Below, piece after piece: positions 32,027 through 39,692 of a stretch of 64,000 nt of DNA. Under the pieces are notes generated by a model. The model had not been told where the DNA came from. It made no database searches and saw only the letters and a program-made list of their open reading frames with translations. Within the stretch, counting starts at the first letter, position 1; each line of letters begins with the position of its first letter. The stretch is from a virus. The translations under genes and the position numbers were made by a program. The stretch spans positions 1-64,000 of IMG/VR virus record IMGVR_UViG_3300013005_003552. The stretch is one strand, 5' to 3'.

Positions 32027-33283
32027 ATGACAAATCTAGTGTATACCAAAGAACAATTTCTACAACAATTCAATCTCAACAAAACAATCAGTTTTGAGGA
32101 TTTTTCAAAACAGCTGGCTGTGCTAAATGGTAGCGACACATCCGGCAACTTTGTCATTCGTGATTATCTAGATGGTTTTTTGGCCAAGTGGGCCAAGAAA
32201 GATAATCGGCTGCAAAGACTGGATACCTACAAGCGCAAATTATATCAAATGTTGGTACTGGAGCCAGAAGTGGCATTGGGTCAATGGTTTGACAAAACAG
32301 CCTCGCTCACTGAAGATCTTGACTTCTATTTCAACATACCCACGGAATCTGTGCTGGTAGGCGACACCTTTGCAGGCCGGACCAATGCCAAATATGGCCG
32401 TGTGTGCAAGAACATAAACTTTGACAAGTTTTACAATACTCGAAAGTTATATGCCAATGACTTTGAGTATACTTTGGGACTGATGAAGTCCATGTTTGAA
32501 GACTTCAAGATTCGCAACAGTCTCGCCGCGCCTGCGTTTTTTGATCATATTTGTCGCATAGAAAACAGCAACTATTCACAGTTCTGGGTTGACTTCATGG
32601 TAGGTTGTAACCGTGCCAGTATATTCAATCCTGTGACCTATCGTAGCATCATTGATGACCTTTTTGAAGGCGACACCTTGTTTGCACCTTGCATGGGGTG
32701 GAATGCGTATCAGTTGGGCTTTTATGGCAGCAAGTTCACGCACCTGGTGGCCACAGATGTTATTCCAGAAGTGGTATCCAATGGCAAAAAACTGCATGAG
32801 GAATGGACACGGTATAGAAACAACAGTGTGTTTGAAACGCCAGAGCGCAAGGTCAAGCTCTACTGCTGCCCCAGCGAAGACCTTGGTCGTGCCACAGACA
32901 TGGTGGCATTGTATCAAAACAAAGTGGATGCTGTGTTGTTCAGTCCGCCTTACTTTGATCTTGAAATCTATCCCAGTACAGATCAAAGTTTTGCCAACTA
33001 TCCAGACTATGACACTTGGTTAACAAACTATTGGGAAGCCACAGTGAAGATCTGCAAACAGGTGCTGCGCCCAGGCGGCAGATTTGCGTTTGTGATCAGT
33101 AACTATCGCAACAAGGCCAAACAAGAAGTAAACATCAGCGGAGACATGCGAGCCGTTGCTGAGAAACATCTTGGGTTTGTAAAACACTACAAGGTGCAGT
33201 GGAGTGCAATCAGTACTGGTCGTCAGGCCAACAAAATGCGCGATGGTAACTTTGAGGACCTGTGGTTGTTTGAAAAATCTTAA
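32027..33283 (+). CDS. DNA methyltransferase (SPPY type)
   Basis: 418 residues from ATG 32027. Catalytic motif IV is DAVLFSPPYFDLE (about 303); the SPPY form is typical of N4-cytosine enzymes, though adenine enzymes also use it. A cofactor motif is suggested at LFAPCMGWNAYQLGF (about 221), and a later strand is LRPGGRFAFVISNY. The N-terminal 200 residues are a helical domain probably used for target recognition. It could protect phage DNA or pair with the preceding nuclease-like protein. Confidence 0.82.
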   Translation: MTNLVYTKEQFLQQFNLNKTISFEDFSKQLAVLNGSDTSGNFVIRDYLDGFLAKWAKKDNRLQRLDTYKRKLYQMLVLEPEVALGQWFDKTASLTEDLDFYFNIPTESVLVGDTFAGRTNAKYGRVCKNINFDKFYNTRKLYANDFEYTLGLMKSMFEDFKIRNSLAAPAFFDHICRIENSNYSQFWVDFMVGCNRASIFNPVTYRSIIDDLFEGDTLFAPCMGWNAYQLGFYGSKFTHLVATDVIPEVVSNGKKLHEEWTRYRNNSVFETPERKVKLYCCPSEDLGRATDMVALYQNKVDAVLFSPPYFDLEIYPSTDQSFANYPDYDTWLTNYWEATVKICKQVLRPGGRFAFVISNYRNKAKQEVNISGDMRAVAEKHLGFVKHYKVQWSAISTGRQANKMRDGNFEDLWLFEKS

Positions 33284-33286
33284 ATA
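33281..33286 (+). promoter_or_regulatory. T4-type late promoter, leaderless spacing
   Basis: TAAATA overlaps the methyltransferase stop; five bases later is ATG 33292, which would be +1. Confidence 0.5.
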
Positions 33287-33291
33287 CATGC

Positions 33292-33408
33292 ATGAACATG
33301 CTGTACAAGATTGTAGAAAATGATCTATACTATGTGCTGAGCCTTGCAGGAATTTGTGTGGCCGCGTTTGACCTTGGACTGCTAATAGGCTGGCTCATGC
33401 TGTTATAA
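33292..33408 (+). CDS. Small membrane protein, 38 residues, leaderless
   Basis: MNMLYKIVENDLYYVLSLAG then ICVAAFDLGLLIGWLMLL: two short hydrophobic stretches. No Shine-Dalgarno; the TAAATA-N5-ATG spacing supports the start. It is followed by a terminator. Function unknown. Confidence 0.55.
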   Translation: MNMLYKIVENDLYYVLSLAGICVAAFDLGLLIGWLMLL

Positions 33409-33455
33409 ATCCGCTTAAAGTTGCAAAAATTGCAATGTTGCAAAAAAACAACATA

Positions 33456-33483
33456 AAAACCCTAGCATTTGCTGGGGTTTTTT
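33456..33483 (+). terminator. Intrinsic terminator
   Basis: AAAACCCTAGC, loop ATTT, GCTGGGGTTTT, T run; nearly the same as the one at 25193. Confidence 0.9.
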
Positions 33484-33490
33484 GTGGCCT

Positions 33491-33549
33491 AAAAACGGTT
33501 GACCGTAATTTTCCATTTTGCTATAATAATGGCATAGAGTAAAAGAAAG
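33491..33549 (+). promoter_or_regulatory. Early promoter cassette, copy 4
   Basis: TTGACC (33499-33504), 17 bp, TATAAT (33522-33527); leader contains AGAAAGG. Confidence 0.88.
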
Positions 33550-33555
33550 GCAACA

Positions 33556-33840
33556 ATGAGCAACAACACTTGTCCAGTTTGCAACGGATCCACCCGTGTG
33601 CCAGCTGGCGACAACAAATACAAAAGCGTGATTGCTGGCTACGACAAGACCACAGACACTTTTGGTTGCAACAACTGCGGCGGCCAGTACATGTTTGGTC
33701 GTGCCACAGGACAGGTGCGTCTGAACAACGCAGGCGAACCTTGCACTCATTCTTACTCTGGTGAGACTGCGGGCCGTTGCCTGACCGAATACACTTGCAA
33801 ACACTGCGGCGACCGCTATCAAATTGATTCAGGAGACTAA
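33556..33840 (+). CDS. Zinc-ribbon phage protein
   Basis: 94 residues with three Cys pairs: TCPVCNGS, GCNNCGGQ and TCKHCGDR, plus PCTHSY. The end GRCLTEYTCKHCGDRYQIDS matches a conserved small phage family I recall near rII genes. Probably binds two zinc ions and nucleic acid or protein. Early promoter upstream; AGAAAGGCAAC before ATG. Coupled by a 2-nt gap to the next gene. Confidence 0.75.
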   Translation: MSNNTCPVCNGSTRVPAGDNKYKSVIAGYDKTTDTFGCNNCGGQYMFGRATGQVRLNNAGEPCTHSYSGETAGRCLTEYTCKHCGDRYQIDSGD

Positions 33841-33841
33841 C

Positions 33842-34087
33842 ATGATCACAGCAGAAGAGCTCGCTACACTCACTACGTTGGGGCCTGACCACTTGTCCAC
33901 TATTCTCAAAGACAGTGGTTACTTAAATCGCAACTTTGAGTCTGCTCGTTTTTTGGGCATCACCAACGGTGGACAGTTCTGCTACCGTGTGAGCTACTAT
34001 GACGATGGCACCAACGACACTGGTGTTCCACCGGGCAAGGTTTTTGTGACCTACAACCATGCCAAAGACATGACAGCAGATTTCTAA
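33842..34087 (+). CDS. Small early protein of unknown function
   Basis: 81 residues from ATG 33842, with CAGGAGAC just upstream inside the previous gene. N-terminal helix (TAEELATLTTLGPDHLSTIL) then strands (FLGITNGGQFCYRVSYYDDG). No family recognised. Ends immediately before the next early promoter copy. Confidence 0.68.
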   Translation: MITAEELATLTTLGPDHLSTILKDSGYLNRNFESARFLGITNGGQFCYRVSYYDDGTNDTGVPPGKVFVTYNHAKDMTADF

Positions 34088-34088
34088 A

Positions 34089-34148
34089 AACGGTTGACCA
34101 TAATTTCCCATTTTGCTATACTATAGGCTAAGTTAAACAAAAGGAGCT
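34089..34148 (+). promoter_or_regulatory. Early promoter cassette, copy 5
   Basis: TTGACC (34094-34099), 17 bp, TATACT (34117-34122), leader identical to copies 1 and 2. Confidence 0.9.
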
Positions 34149-34152
34149 TGCA

Positions 34153-34524
34153 ATGGTTAATTGGACCGATCCTATCATACACTGGAACCAGCTGGGTTCT
34201 TCTCAACTCAAACGCCTGATTGACACTTGGGGCAAGGACGAGGCTACCATTGCCAAGTACGACAAGAAGCATGGCATTGCACACACTCCACTTCGGGTGC
34301 CTGCGCCGGTTGCTAAAACTGTAACCAAGACAGTGCCTGCCAAAAAGGCAGTGCCTACCAAAGCACCAGTTCGTCAGCGTCACACAGGTGCCGACGGCGA
34401 GGTAAAATTCGTAGAGCATCGCAATCTGTTTGTGGGCTTTATGGATGGCAAGGTTGTGGTCACCAAGCGTACCCGAGAACAGTGCTTGGAAGTGCTCCGT
34501 AACGAATACAAGCAGGAGGTGTAA
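34153..34524 (+). CDS. Small early protein with Lys/Pro/Ala linker
   Basis: 123 residues: an N-terminal helical domain (LGSSQLKRLIDTWGKDEATI), a flexible linker (TKTVPAKKAVPTKAPVRQRH) and a C-terminal alpha/beta part (NLFVGFMDGKVVVTKRTREQ). Reminiscent of small DNA-associated phage proteins, but no family is recognised. Strong Shine-Dalgarno from the early cassette. Confidence 0.68.
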   Translation: MVNWTDPIIHWNQLGSSQLKRLIDTWGKDEATIAKYDKKHGIAHTPLRVPAPVAKTVTKTVPAKKAVPTKAPVRQRHTGADGEVKFVEHRNLFVGFMDGKVVVTKRTREQCLEVLRNEYKQEV

Positions 34525-34525
34525 T

Positions 34526-34648
34526 ATGAATTTCCTAATTGGTGTGATCTTTGGTATTGTACTGGCCACAGTGGGTGCCAGCGGTGTGGCCAAATGGATC
34601 GATAAGGGTGTGGGCGTGGTCAAGCAGGAAGCCGCGCAACTCAAATGA
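34526..34648 (+). CDS. Small membrane-anchored protein, 40 residues
   Basis: MNFLIGVIFGIVLATVGASG forms one helix; the tail WIDKGVGVVKQEAAQLK is amphipathic. AGGAGGTG lies just upstream. The fold plan resembles small stress membrane peptides. Function unknown. Confidence 0.62.
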   Translation: MNFLIGVIFGIVLATVGASGVAKWIDKGVGVVKQEAAQLK

Positions 34649-34671
34649 TTTTGGACAAAAAAGTCCAAAAT
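34648..34671 (+). terminator. Hairpin, possible terminator
   Basis: ATTTTGGAC, loop AAAAAA, GTCCAAAAT follows the small membrane gene; there is no long U tract, so it may instead protect the 3' end. Confidence 0.5.
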
Positions 34672-34675
34672 GTGG

Positions 34676-34729
34676 TTGACAGCGATTTCGTTTTCAACTA
34701 CAATAACGGTATGGTACACGGTGTACCAT
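34676..34729 (+). promoter_or_regulatory. sigma70 promoter with 5'-terminal stem-loop
   Basis: TTGACA, 17 bp, TACAAT (34699-34704) predict +1 at 34711. A perfect inverted repeat starts there: ATGGTACAC, G, GTGTACCAT. The leader is 47 nt with AACAGGAG. It could also be an operator. Confidence 0.75.
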
Positions 34730-34757
34730 ATAACTAAACTAAACAGGAGTTATCCTA

Positions 34758-35087
34758 ATGTCTGACAAAACTTTTACTATCGCAGGTGTTTCCAAGCTCA
34801 AAGGTTCTTACAAGGTTCGCTTTGCCAACGACATGACTCGTGTCAAAGTGCTGGCCAAAACTGGTCACACTGACATTGAGCTTCTGGAGCTTCCTAAAGC
34901 CATGGACAAGCCTGAGCTGGTCACCTTCCTCAAGTCTACTGCGCTGTACCAGCGTCCAGACTTCAAGGCTGCTATTGATGCAGCCGACGAGAAGTACAAC
35001 GGTGCCACAACTGTCAAAGTTGCTGGTGTCAAGATCAAGGCTCCTGCCAAGGCCCCTGCTACTGCCAAGGCCAAAGCTACTGCCTAA
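34758..35087 (+). CDS. Conserved small phage protein with Ala/Pro/Lys tail
   Basis: 109 residues. The N-terminal part (FTIAGVSKLKGSYKVRFAND, then GHTDIELLELPKAMDKPELV) matches small proteins of T4-like cyanophages and relatives as I recall them; their role is unknown. The tail KAPAKAPATAKAKATA is disordered and basic. The strong promoter, stem-loop at +1 and good Shine-Dalgarno indicate high expression, perhaps as a nucleic-acid-binding protein. Confidence 0.75.
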   Translation: MSDKTFTIAGVSKLKGSYKVRFANDMTRVKVLAKTGHTDIELLELPKAMDKPELVTFLKSTALYQRPDFKAAIDAADEKYNGATTVKVAGVKIKAPAKAPATAKAKATA

Positions 35088-35105
35088 GCGTTTACATACG
35101 CAACT

Positions 35106-35136
35106 GAAAGCCCGCTTACATGCGGGCTTTCTTTTG
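35106..35136 (+). terminator. Intrinsic terminator
   Basis: GAAAGCCCGC, loop TTACAT, GCGGGCTTTC, TTTT. Confidence 0.92.
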
Positions 35137-35155
35137 ACCAAAATCAACAAGTGTG

Positions 35156-35161
35156 TAAATA
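35156..35161 (+). promoter_or_regulatory. T4-type late promoter, leaderless spacing
   Basis: TAAATA, CTTGC, ATG 35167. Confidence 0.5.
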
Positions 35162-35166
35162 CTTGC

Positions 35167-35367
35167 ATGAAACATATTGACTACACAATAGACATTGAGT
35201 ATGGGCAATACATCATCTTAGATGATGAACTTCCGCTGGAAAAGATTCGATTCAAAGAAGGTGATATGTTACAAGTGTGCAAAACTGCATCAGGTGCGGT
35301 GATGTTAAAAAAGGTAGATCCAGTGGTTGCATTTGCACAAGGGTATGCTGTAAACTGCAATAAATAA
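35167..35367 (+). CDS. Small AbrB/SpoVT-like protein
   Basis: 66 residues: DYTIDIEYGQYIILDDELPL, then IRFKEGDMLQVCKTASGAVM and LKKVDP. The strand-loop-strand spacing with EGDMLQV resembles swapped-hairpin AbrB-type DNA-binding proteins; another candidate is at 50406. No partner toxin is visible. The apparent leaderless start (TAAATA-N5-ATG) sets the beginning. Confidence 0.6.
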   Translation: MKHIDYTIDIEYGQYIILDDELPLEKIRFKEGDMLQVCKTASGAVMLKKVDPVVAFAQGYAVNCNK

Positions 35368-35387
35368 TTGTCAAGGAGGGGCACACC

Positions 35388-35546
35388 ATGAAACAGAACA
35401 AATTAGTAATGGAACTGTACAAGGCTTGCTTCGACCACGATGCCAAAAAGATTGCAGAACTTCAAAAAAAAGAGTTCCGCAAGATTGCGAAACACAAGGC
35501 CGAAGGTAAGTCATTTACAGCCAAGTGGGTGTTAGTTAGAATTTAA
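35388..35546 (+). CDS. Small basic helical protein
   Basis: 52 residues: KQNKLVMELYKACFDHDAKK, then IAELQKKEFRKIAKHKAEGK. Helical with dense Lys/Arg. CAAGGAGGGG precedes the ATG. No family recognised. The tmRNA gene starts right after it. Confidence 0.65.
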   Translation: MKQNKLVMELYKACFDHDAKKIAELQKKEFRKIAKHKAEGKSFTAKWVLVRI

Positions 35547-35962
35547 GTTATTGCTGTATGAAGCAGAAGGAAAAGTGTTCTGGACGCGGGTTCGACTCCC
35601 GCCAGGTCCACCATAAACACATTGCTCACCTATTGTAGGGCAGTCAGCGAAGGGTCCGATAAGTTCTAGACGAAGCGGAACAAGTAGGCGACAAGTAGTG
35701 TGTTTTTGATGGGCCTGACATTGGTTTCGACAGGGCAAAGAGTAGATAAGTGGACAGCACGGTAAGGCAGAAACCGTAGGGTTGGGGAAACTCGGCCGAA
35801 GACGCAAAAAAGTAAATGCAAAAGCAAATACACAATCTGGTGTTAAAGTAACAGTAGGCAAAGGTTTCCGTTTCGGCGGTTCCAAGTCTGCTCGCACTGA
35901 GGCAGCTTTCGCCTAAACAGCGAAACCAGCGGGGTAGGACTTACCTTGTTAAGCAAACAACC
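35547..35962 (+). ncRNA. ssrA: Circularly permuted (two-piece) tmRNA
   Basis: The acceptor piece comes first: T-arm GCGGG-TTCGACT-CCCGC (35586-35602), then CAGGTCC, A, CCA (ends 35613). An intervening segment of about 97 nt follows, with flanking complements AAACACA/TGTGTTT. The coding piece begins at 35711 with GGGCCTG, which pairs with CAGGTCC and keeps the G3-U70 wobble needed by alanyl-tRNA synthetase, then ACATTGGTTTCGACAGGG. A likely resume codon is GCA 35818; the tag would be 32 residues (AKANTQSGVK to TEAAFA) ending at TAA 35914 inside a helix-5-like hairpin. The tag end is not the usual LAA. Outer RNA ends are approximate. Confidence 0.88.
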
Positions 35963-35988
35963 AATGGGGCTTCGGCCCCATTCTTTTC
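35963..35988 (+). terminator. Intrinsic terminator of ssrA
   Basis: AATGGGGC, TTCG, GCCCCATT, then CTTTTC. Confidence 0.88.
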
Positions 35989-35998
35989 TAAGACTTCT

Positions 35999-36247
35999 GT
36001 GGATTACATTTTTACATTTTTTGCTGTGTTCATGCTAGACCTGGTCTACACATACTATCTAAGATGTGTGGCTGACAATCGCGTGTTCATGGCCAGCGTT
36101 TGGAGCGTGGCCTGTTATTTTGGTGCCAGTGTTGCTGTGATCAATTACACTTCAAATCACTGGCTTTTGGCTCCTGCACTGGTGGGCGCATTCTGCGGAA
36201 CCTGGGTTGGAATGATAGTTAAGGCCAGGAAACGCACGGCTTTATAA
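35999..36247 (+). CDS. Small membrane protein
   Basis: 82 residues from GTG 35999. Three hydrophobic segments: IFTFFAVFMLDLVYTYYL, VWSVACYFGASVAVI and APALVGAFCGTWVGMIV, ending in a basic tail (KARKRTAL). No Shine-Dalgarno is seen after the ssrA terminator, so its expression signal is unclear. Not assigned to a family. Confidence 0.6.
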   Translation: MDYIFTFFAVFMLDLVYTYYLRCVADNRVFMASVWSVACYFGASVAVINYTSNHWLLAPALVGAFCGTWVGMIVKARKRTAL

Positions 36248-36250
36248 ATA
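36243..36250 (+). promoter_or_regulatory. T4-type late promoter, leaderless spacing
   Basis: TATAAATA (full consensus) overlaps the previous stop; CCAGC then ATG 36256. Confidence 0.65.
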
Positions 36251-36255
36251 CCAGC

Positions 36256-36900
36256 ATGAAGCCCACAATCGCCTTGTTCCTACATCAGCCTAGAGCTTCC
36301 GTACAGTGCGGAAATTCCATGCTGAACATCTTTGCCGATTACTACAGGTTCAAAATTTTTACCAAGCACGAAATTGAACGCAATTTCTTTGACGATGTGG
36401 ACATTGTGGCTTTTCCAGGCGGTATAGGTGATGCCGAAGATTATCGTCATCTACTGAGATTTCATGGTCGTAGGATACGCCGTTTTGTGGACAATGGAGG
36501 CAGGTACTTGGGTATCTGCATGGGCGCATACTGGGCTGGCAAAGATTACTTCAACATATTGCAAGGTGTAGATGCTGTGCAATATATCAAGCGGCCACGC
36601 ACAGACACTCGCCGACCACACACCAAGGCCTGCCCTGTTAAGTGGCAAGGTCAACCTACCAAGATGTTTTTCTATGACGGATGTGCCCTGGTAGGCGACC
36701 GTAGAAGATTTCAAACCGTGGCAACCTATGCCAATGGTGATGCCATGGCCATATATCAGAATCGTATAGGGTTGATTGGATGCCACCCCGAAAGCGAGGA
36801 CAGCTGGTACCAACATCACAGCTGGATGCGGTCACAGTATCACGATGGCGAGCACCACAAGCTGTTACTTGACTTTACCAACGACTTGCTCAAGCGATGA
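36256..36900 (+). CDS. Class I glutamine-amidotransferase-like protein (BPL_N type)
   Basis: 214 residues. The nucleophile elbow is GRYLGICMGAYWAG (Cys near 95) and the catalytic His-x-Glu is GCHPESE near 175, with VDIVAFPGGIGDAEDYRHLL earlier. This is the flavodoxin-like fold of biotin-ligase N-terminal/ThiJ-type proteins. Substrate unknown; no synthetase partner is adjacent. The start is fixed by TATAAATA-N5-ATG. Overlaps the next gene (ATGA). Confidence 0.78.
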   Translation: MKPTIALFLHQPRASVQCGNSMLNIFADYYRFKIFTKHEIERNFFDDVDIVAFPGGIGDAEDYRHLLRFHGRRIRRFVDNGGRYLGICMGAYWAGKDYFNILQGVDAVQYIKRPRTDTRRPHTKACPVKWQGQPTKMFFYDGCALVGDRRRFQTVATYANGDAMAIYQNRIGLIGCHPESEDSWYQHHSWMRSQYHDGEHHKLLLDFTNDLLKR

Positions 36901-37088
36901 AGCAATACTGTGTGTACACTCGCGACACAGACTTTGGAGCAGTGCTGGATTGGTTAGGTGCTAACAGTTTGAATTATGAAGTACATCTCAACCGCACGAG
37001 ATTTTGGGTTCCAGAAAATCACATGCTGACAGATTTTCTTTTGAGATTTTGTCATTGCTGTAAAGAAGTAGACGAATTGTCGTTGTAG
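36897..37088 (+). CDS. Small protein of unknown function
   Basis: 63 residues, coupled by ATGA to the amidotransferase-like gene. The sequence (QYCVYTRDTDFGAVLDWLGA, then FLLRFCHCC) suggests a small alpha/beta fold with a Cys cluster near the end. No family recognised. Confidence 0.6.
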   Translation: MKQYCVYTRDTDFGAVLDWLGANSLNYEVHLNRTRFWVPENHMLTDFLLRFCHCCKEVDELSL

Positions 37089-37115
37089 TTCAATCATTTT
37101 TATCAAGGAGAAAAC

Positions 37116-37664
37116 ATGAAAAAATACATTTTGGTATTACTAGCCGCCTTGGCACCAGTGTGTCAGGCACAGACTTTTGCCAGTGCCAACGCAGAATTTG
37201 CCACAGGAGTCAACGGTGCACCTAACATGCATGGCTATCTTTTTACCATTGGCCACAGAGTACAAAACTTAACCATTGATGCCAACGCAGAGACCTTGGT
37301 GGCCAATTCCAGCAAGGCCACCATCAGTCGGCTGGAAGCAGGGGCAACTTTTGCATTACCCATTGATCCAGCATTTGTTCCTTATTTGCGCACAGCCTTG
37401 GGCAGCAAAACAGCGTCAGGCAACCAATTCAACTACTACAGTGTGGAGCCAGGGGTGCGTGTACGTGTAGGCCCAGGCACAGCAAGACTGGGCTGGCGTT
37501 ATCGTGACGCAGTGGAGTCTGGCTACACAGATCTCAGCAGAACCTGGCGAGTGGGTTATGTGTTGCCGTTGACCAAGTCCACAGATCTTAATGTAGCCTA
37601 CGAGCAGTCCAGAGGCAACATGAGCTACAATGGTGTCATGTCAGGGCTGACTTTTAAGTTTTGA
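37116..37664 (+). CDS. Outer-membrane beta-barrel protein
   Basis: 182 residues. The signal peptide is KKYILVLLAALAPVCQA. The mature chain alternates strand residues and ends MSGLTFKF, with the C-terminal Phe required for outer-membrane insertion. It shares FNYYSVEPGVRVRV and LGWRYRDAVESGYT with the 39693 product (YSYYSVEPGVKYAV, AGYRYRAAMDSANA), so the two are paralogues, probably 8-stranded. AAGGAGAAAAC precedes the ATG. Possible roles are receptor masking or permeability change in the infected cell. Confidence 0.8.
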   Translation: MKKYILVLLAALAPVCQAQTFASANAEFATGVNGAPNMHGYLFTIGHRVQNLTIDANAETLVANSSKATISRLEAGATFALPIDPAFVPYLRTALGSKTASGNQFNYYSVEPGVRVRVGPGTARLGWRYRDAVESGYTDLSRTWRVGYVLPLTKSTDLNVAYEQSRGNMSYNGVMSGLTFKF

Positions 37665-37694
37665 TTTTGTAACAGAATTGTAATCTGCATAGTG

Positions 37695-37701
37695 TTAAAT
37701 A
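37695..37701 (+). promoter_or_regulatory. T4-type late promoter box
   Basis: TTAAATA, 11 nt before ATG 37713; no Shine-Dalgarno, so initiation is at or very near the 5' end. Confidence 0.45.
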
Positions 37702-37712
37702 AAAATAAAACT

Positions 37713-38534
37713 ATGCAGAAAACCTATCGCAGTATTTTTATTTCAGATGTTCATCTTGGCACCAAGGACTGCAAGGCCGAGGCACTAAACAATTTTCTCA
37801 AACACAATACCTGTGAAACACTGTATCTCGTGGGCGACATCATTGACGCCTGGAAGATACAACAAAACAAATGGCGGTGGAAACAGAGTCATACCAATGT
37901 GATTCGCCGCATATTGGGTCATGCCAAGCGTGGTACGCGAGTGGTATATGTGGCCGGCAATCACGATGAATTTCTCAGACCACTCATACCTTATGGTATT
38001 GGTTTTGGCATGGTAGAAGTGGTCAATCAATGCGAACACATCGGAGCAGATACCAAACACTATCTAGTGGTTCATGGTGATTTGTTTGATGGTATCACAA
38101 GGCTGGCACCCTGGCTGTCATTTTTAGGAGACAAAGCGTATGATTTCATCTTATCAGTTAATAATAAGTTCAATTGGTTCTTACATAGAATTGGTTATGG
38201 GTATTTTAGTCTTAGCGGTTTTCTTAAGCACCGCGTAAAAAAAGCCGTTGACTTTATTTTTCAATTTGAGGTCAATCTTGCTGCCTATTGCAAAAAGCGC
38301 GGTTTTGATGGTGTGATCTGTGGACACATACATCATGCTGAGATCAAACAGATAGATGGAATTGTTTACATGAACGACGGTGACTGGGTGGAATCAATGA
38401 CAGCTCTTGTGGAGCATCACAATGGCAATTGGGAGATTGTCACATGGACTCGGGAGAACGACAATGTGGTTGTTGATAATACTAGCGATACACAGCAAAG
38501 ACCCAAACGACATCCCAGGCAGAGTACAAATTGA
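37713..38534 (+). CDS. Calcineurin-like phosphoesterase, LpxH-like
   Basis: 273 residues. All metallophosphoesterase motifs are present: ISDVHLGTKD, VGDIIDAW, AGNHDEFL, VVHGDLFDG and CGHIHHAEI. The pattern and length resemble UDP-2,3-diacylglucosamine hydrolases and related lipid-head-group phosphatases. Followed by a glycosyltransferase, so a surface-lipid function is plausible (inference). A small gene overlaps its 3' end by 71 nt in another frame. Confidence 0.82.
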   Translation: MQKTYRSIFISDVHLGTKDCKAEALNNFLKHNTCETLYLVGDIIDAWKIQQNKWRWKQSHTNVIRRILGHAKRGTRVVYVAGNHDEFLRPLIPYGIGFGMVEVVNQCEHIGADTKHYLVVHGDLFDGITRLAPWLSFLGDKAYDFILSVNNKFNWFLHRIGYGYFSLSGFLKHRVKKAVDFIFQFEVNLAAYCKKRGFDGVICGHIHHAEIKQIDGIVYMNDGDWVESMTALVEHHNGNWEIVTWTRENDNVVVDNTSDTQQRPKRHPRQSTN

Positions 38535-38640
38535 ATTTGAAACTCAACAGGCATGCGAGCGTGCTCGAAACAGTTTGACCTATTGGTTAAAATTTGAATC
38601 ATTCAAGGTAGTGGCAGAATGCAAAAGACAATACTCATAG
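38464..38640 (+). CDS. Small protein overlapping the phosphoesterase 3' end
   Basis: 58 residues: MWLLIILAIHSKD, then VQIEFETQQACERARNSLTY and FKVVAECKRQYS. The strand-helix-strand layout with two Cys after a short hydrophobic N-terminus resembles small exported phage proteins. It bridges the phosphoesterase and glycosyltransferase genes, overlapping both. A small gene, but the tail lies outside the upstream frame, which supports it. Confidence 0.55.
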   Translation: MWLLIILAIHSKDPNDIPGRVQIEFETQQACERARNSLTYWLKFESFKVVAECKRQYS

Positions 38641-39623
38641 TAACCGACAATTTACAGGACCAGATCAATGGTGTGGTTACAACCTACAAAAATATTGAGG
38701 CGTGTGCGATTCGGGACAACTATCGTGTTGTATATCTTGATCCCGGGCGGTTCCGCTATGTTGATTGCCCTGGCTACAACGAAGTCAAGATTGCCTTTCC
38801 CAGGAAGGTGGGTCAGATACTTGAGGAGATCAATCCGGATTATATCCATATCGCCACCGAAGGTCCTGTGGGTTTGCGTGTTAGACAATATCTTGACAAA
38901 CACGGTTATCGCTACAATACTGCTTATCATACTAAGTTTCCAGAAGGACTTAGAAAACTATTTGGTATCCCTGAGGCCCTTACTTGGCCTCTAGTGCGTT
39001 GGTTTCACAAACACTCGGGCAAGGTATTGACCACAACAGACACAATGGTGCAGGAACTGCGAGATCATGGTTTTGACGGCGAGATTGTGTCTTGGACTCG
39101 AGGTGTTGATCGTGAGATATTTCATCCTGTGCATCGTGTGGAAACTGTGAGTCGCTATCTCTTGTGCGTGAGTCGTGTTAGCAAAGAAAAGAATCTTGAA
39201 GCATTTTTTGAAATGGACTATCCAGGCTATTTGAAAGTCATGGTAGGCGATGGCCCTATGCTGGAAACATACAAGAAGCAATATCCGGATGTGCATTTCA
39301 CTGGCTACAAGACCGGTGTGGACCTGGCTCGATACTATGCCAATGCAGAAGTGTTTGTGTTTCCTAGCCAGTGGGAAACATTTGGTATTGTCATGATCGA
39401 GGCCATGGCCTGCGGCACACCTGTAGCAGCCTATCCTTGTCAAGGGCCAGAGGATGTTGTGGACGAAGGTATAACCGGTTGTCTAAACAATGATTTGAAA
39501 CAGGCTGTAAAAGATGCACTCATGCTAGATCGCAAACAAGTTTGGGAAGGCAGTGGGCGTTGGAGTTGGGAACGAGCATGGGAAATCTTCCAAAACAATT
39601 TGGTAACTAAAACATTGACCTAG
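38619..39623 (+). CDS. GT4-family glycosyltransferase
   Basis: 334 residues, two Rossmann domains. N-terminal DNLQDQINGVVTTYKN and YHTKFPEG resemble SQD2/MgtA-type GT4 enzymes; the C-terminal nucleotide-sugar site has LCVSRVSKEKN, MVGDGPM and the E-x7-E motif in ETFGIVMIEAMACGTP. It would transfer a sugar to a lipid or other acceptor at the cytoplasmic face. The pairing with an LpxH-like enzyme points to envelope modification. Confidence 0.86.
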   Translation: MQKTILIVTDNLQDQINGVVTTYKNIEACAIRDNYRVVYLDPGRFRYVDCPGYNEVKIAFPRKVGQILEEINPDYIHIATEGPVGLRVRQYLDKHGYRYNTAYHTKFPEGLRKLFGIPEALTWPLVRWFHKHSGKVLTTTDTMVQELRDHGFDGEIVSWTRGVDREIFHPVHRVETVSRYLLCVSRVSKEKNLEAFFEMDYPGYLKVMVGDGPMLETYKKQYPDVHFTGYKTGVDLARYYANAEVFVFPSQWETFGIVMIEAMACGTPVAAYPCQGPEDVVDEGITGCLNNDLKQAVKDALMLDRKQVWEGSGRWSWERAWEIFQNNLVTKTLT

Positions 39624-39667
39624 TGTATGTCATTCATATATAATGCTGCATGACAACAATTTGTCAT
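39615..39667 (+). promoter_or_regulatory. sigma70 promoter with 5'-terminal stem-loop
   Basis: TTGACC, 18 bp, TATAAT (39639-39644) predict +1 near 39651. A stem-loop ATGACAA, CAAT, TTGTCAT spans 39650-39667. Leader of about 43 nt with AAGAGGAAAC. Confidence 0.72.
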
Positions 39668-39692
39668 TTCAACTTTCAAGAGGAAACATAGA

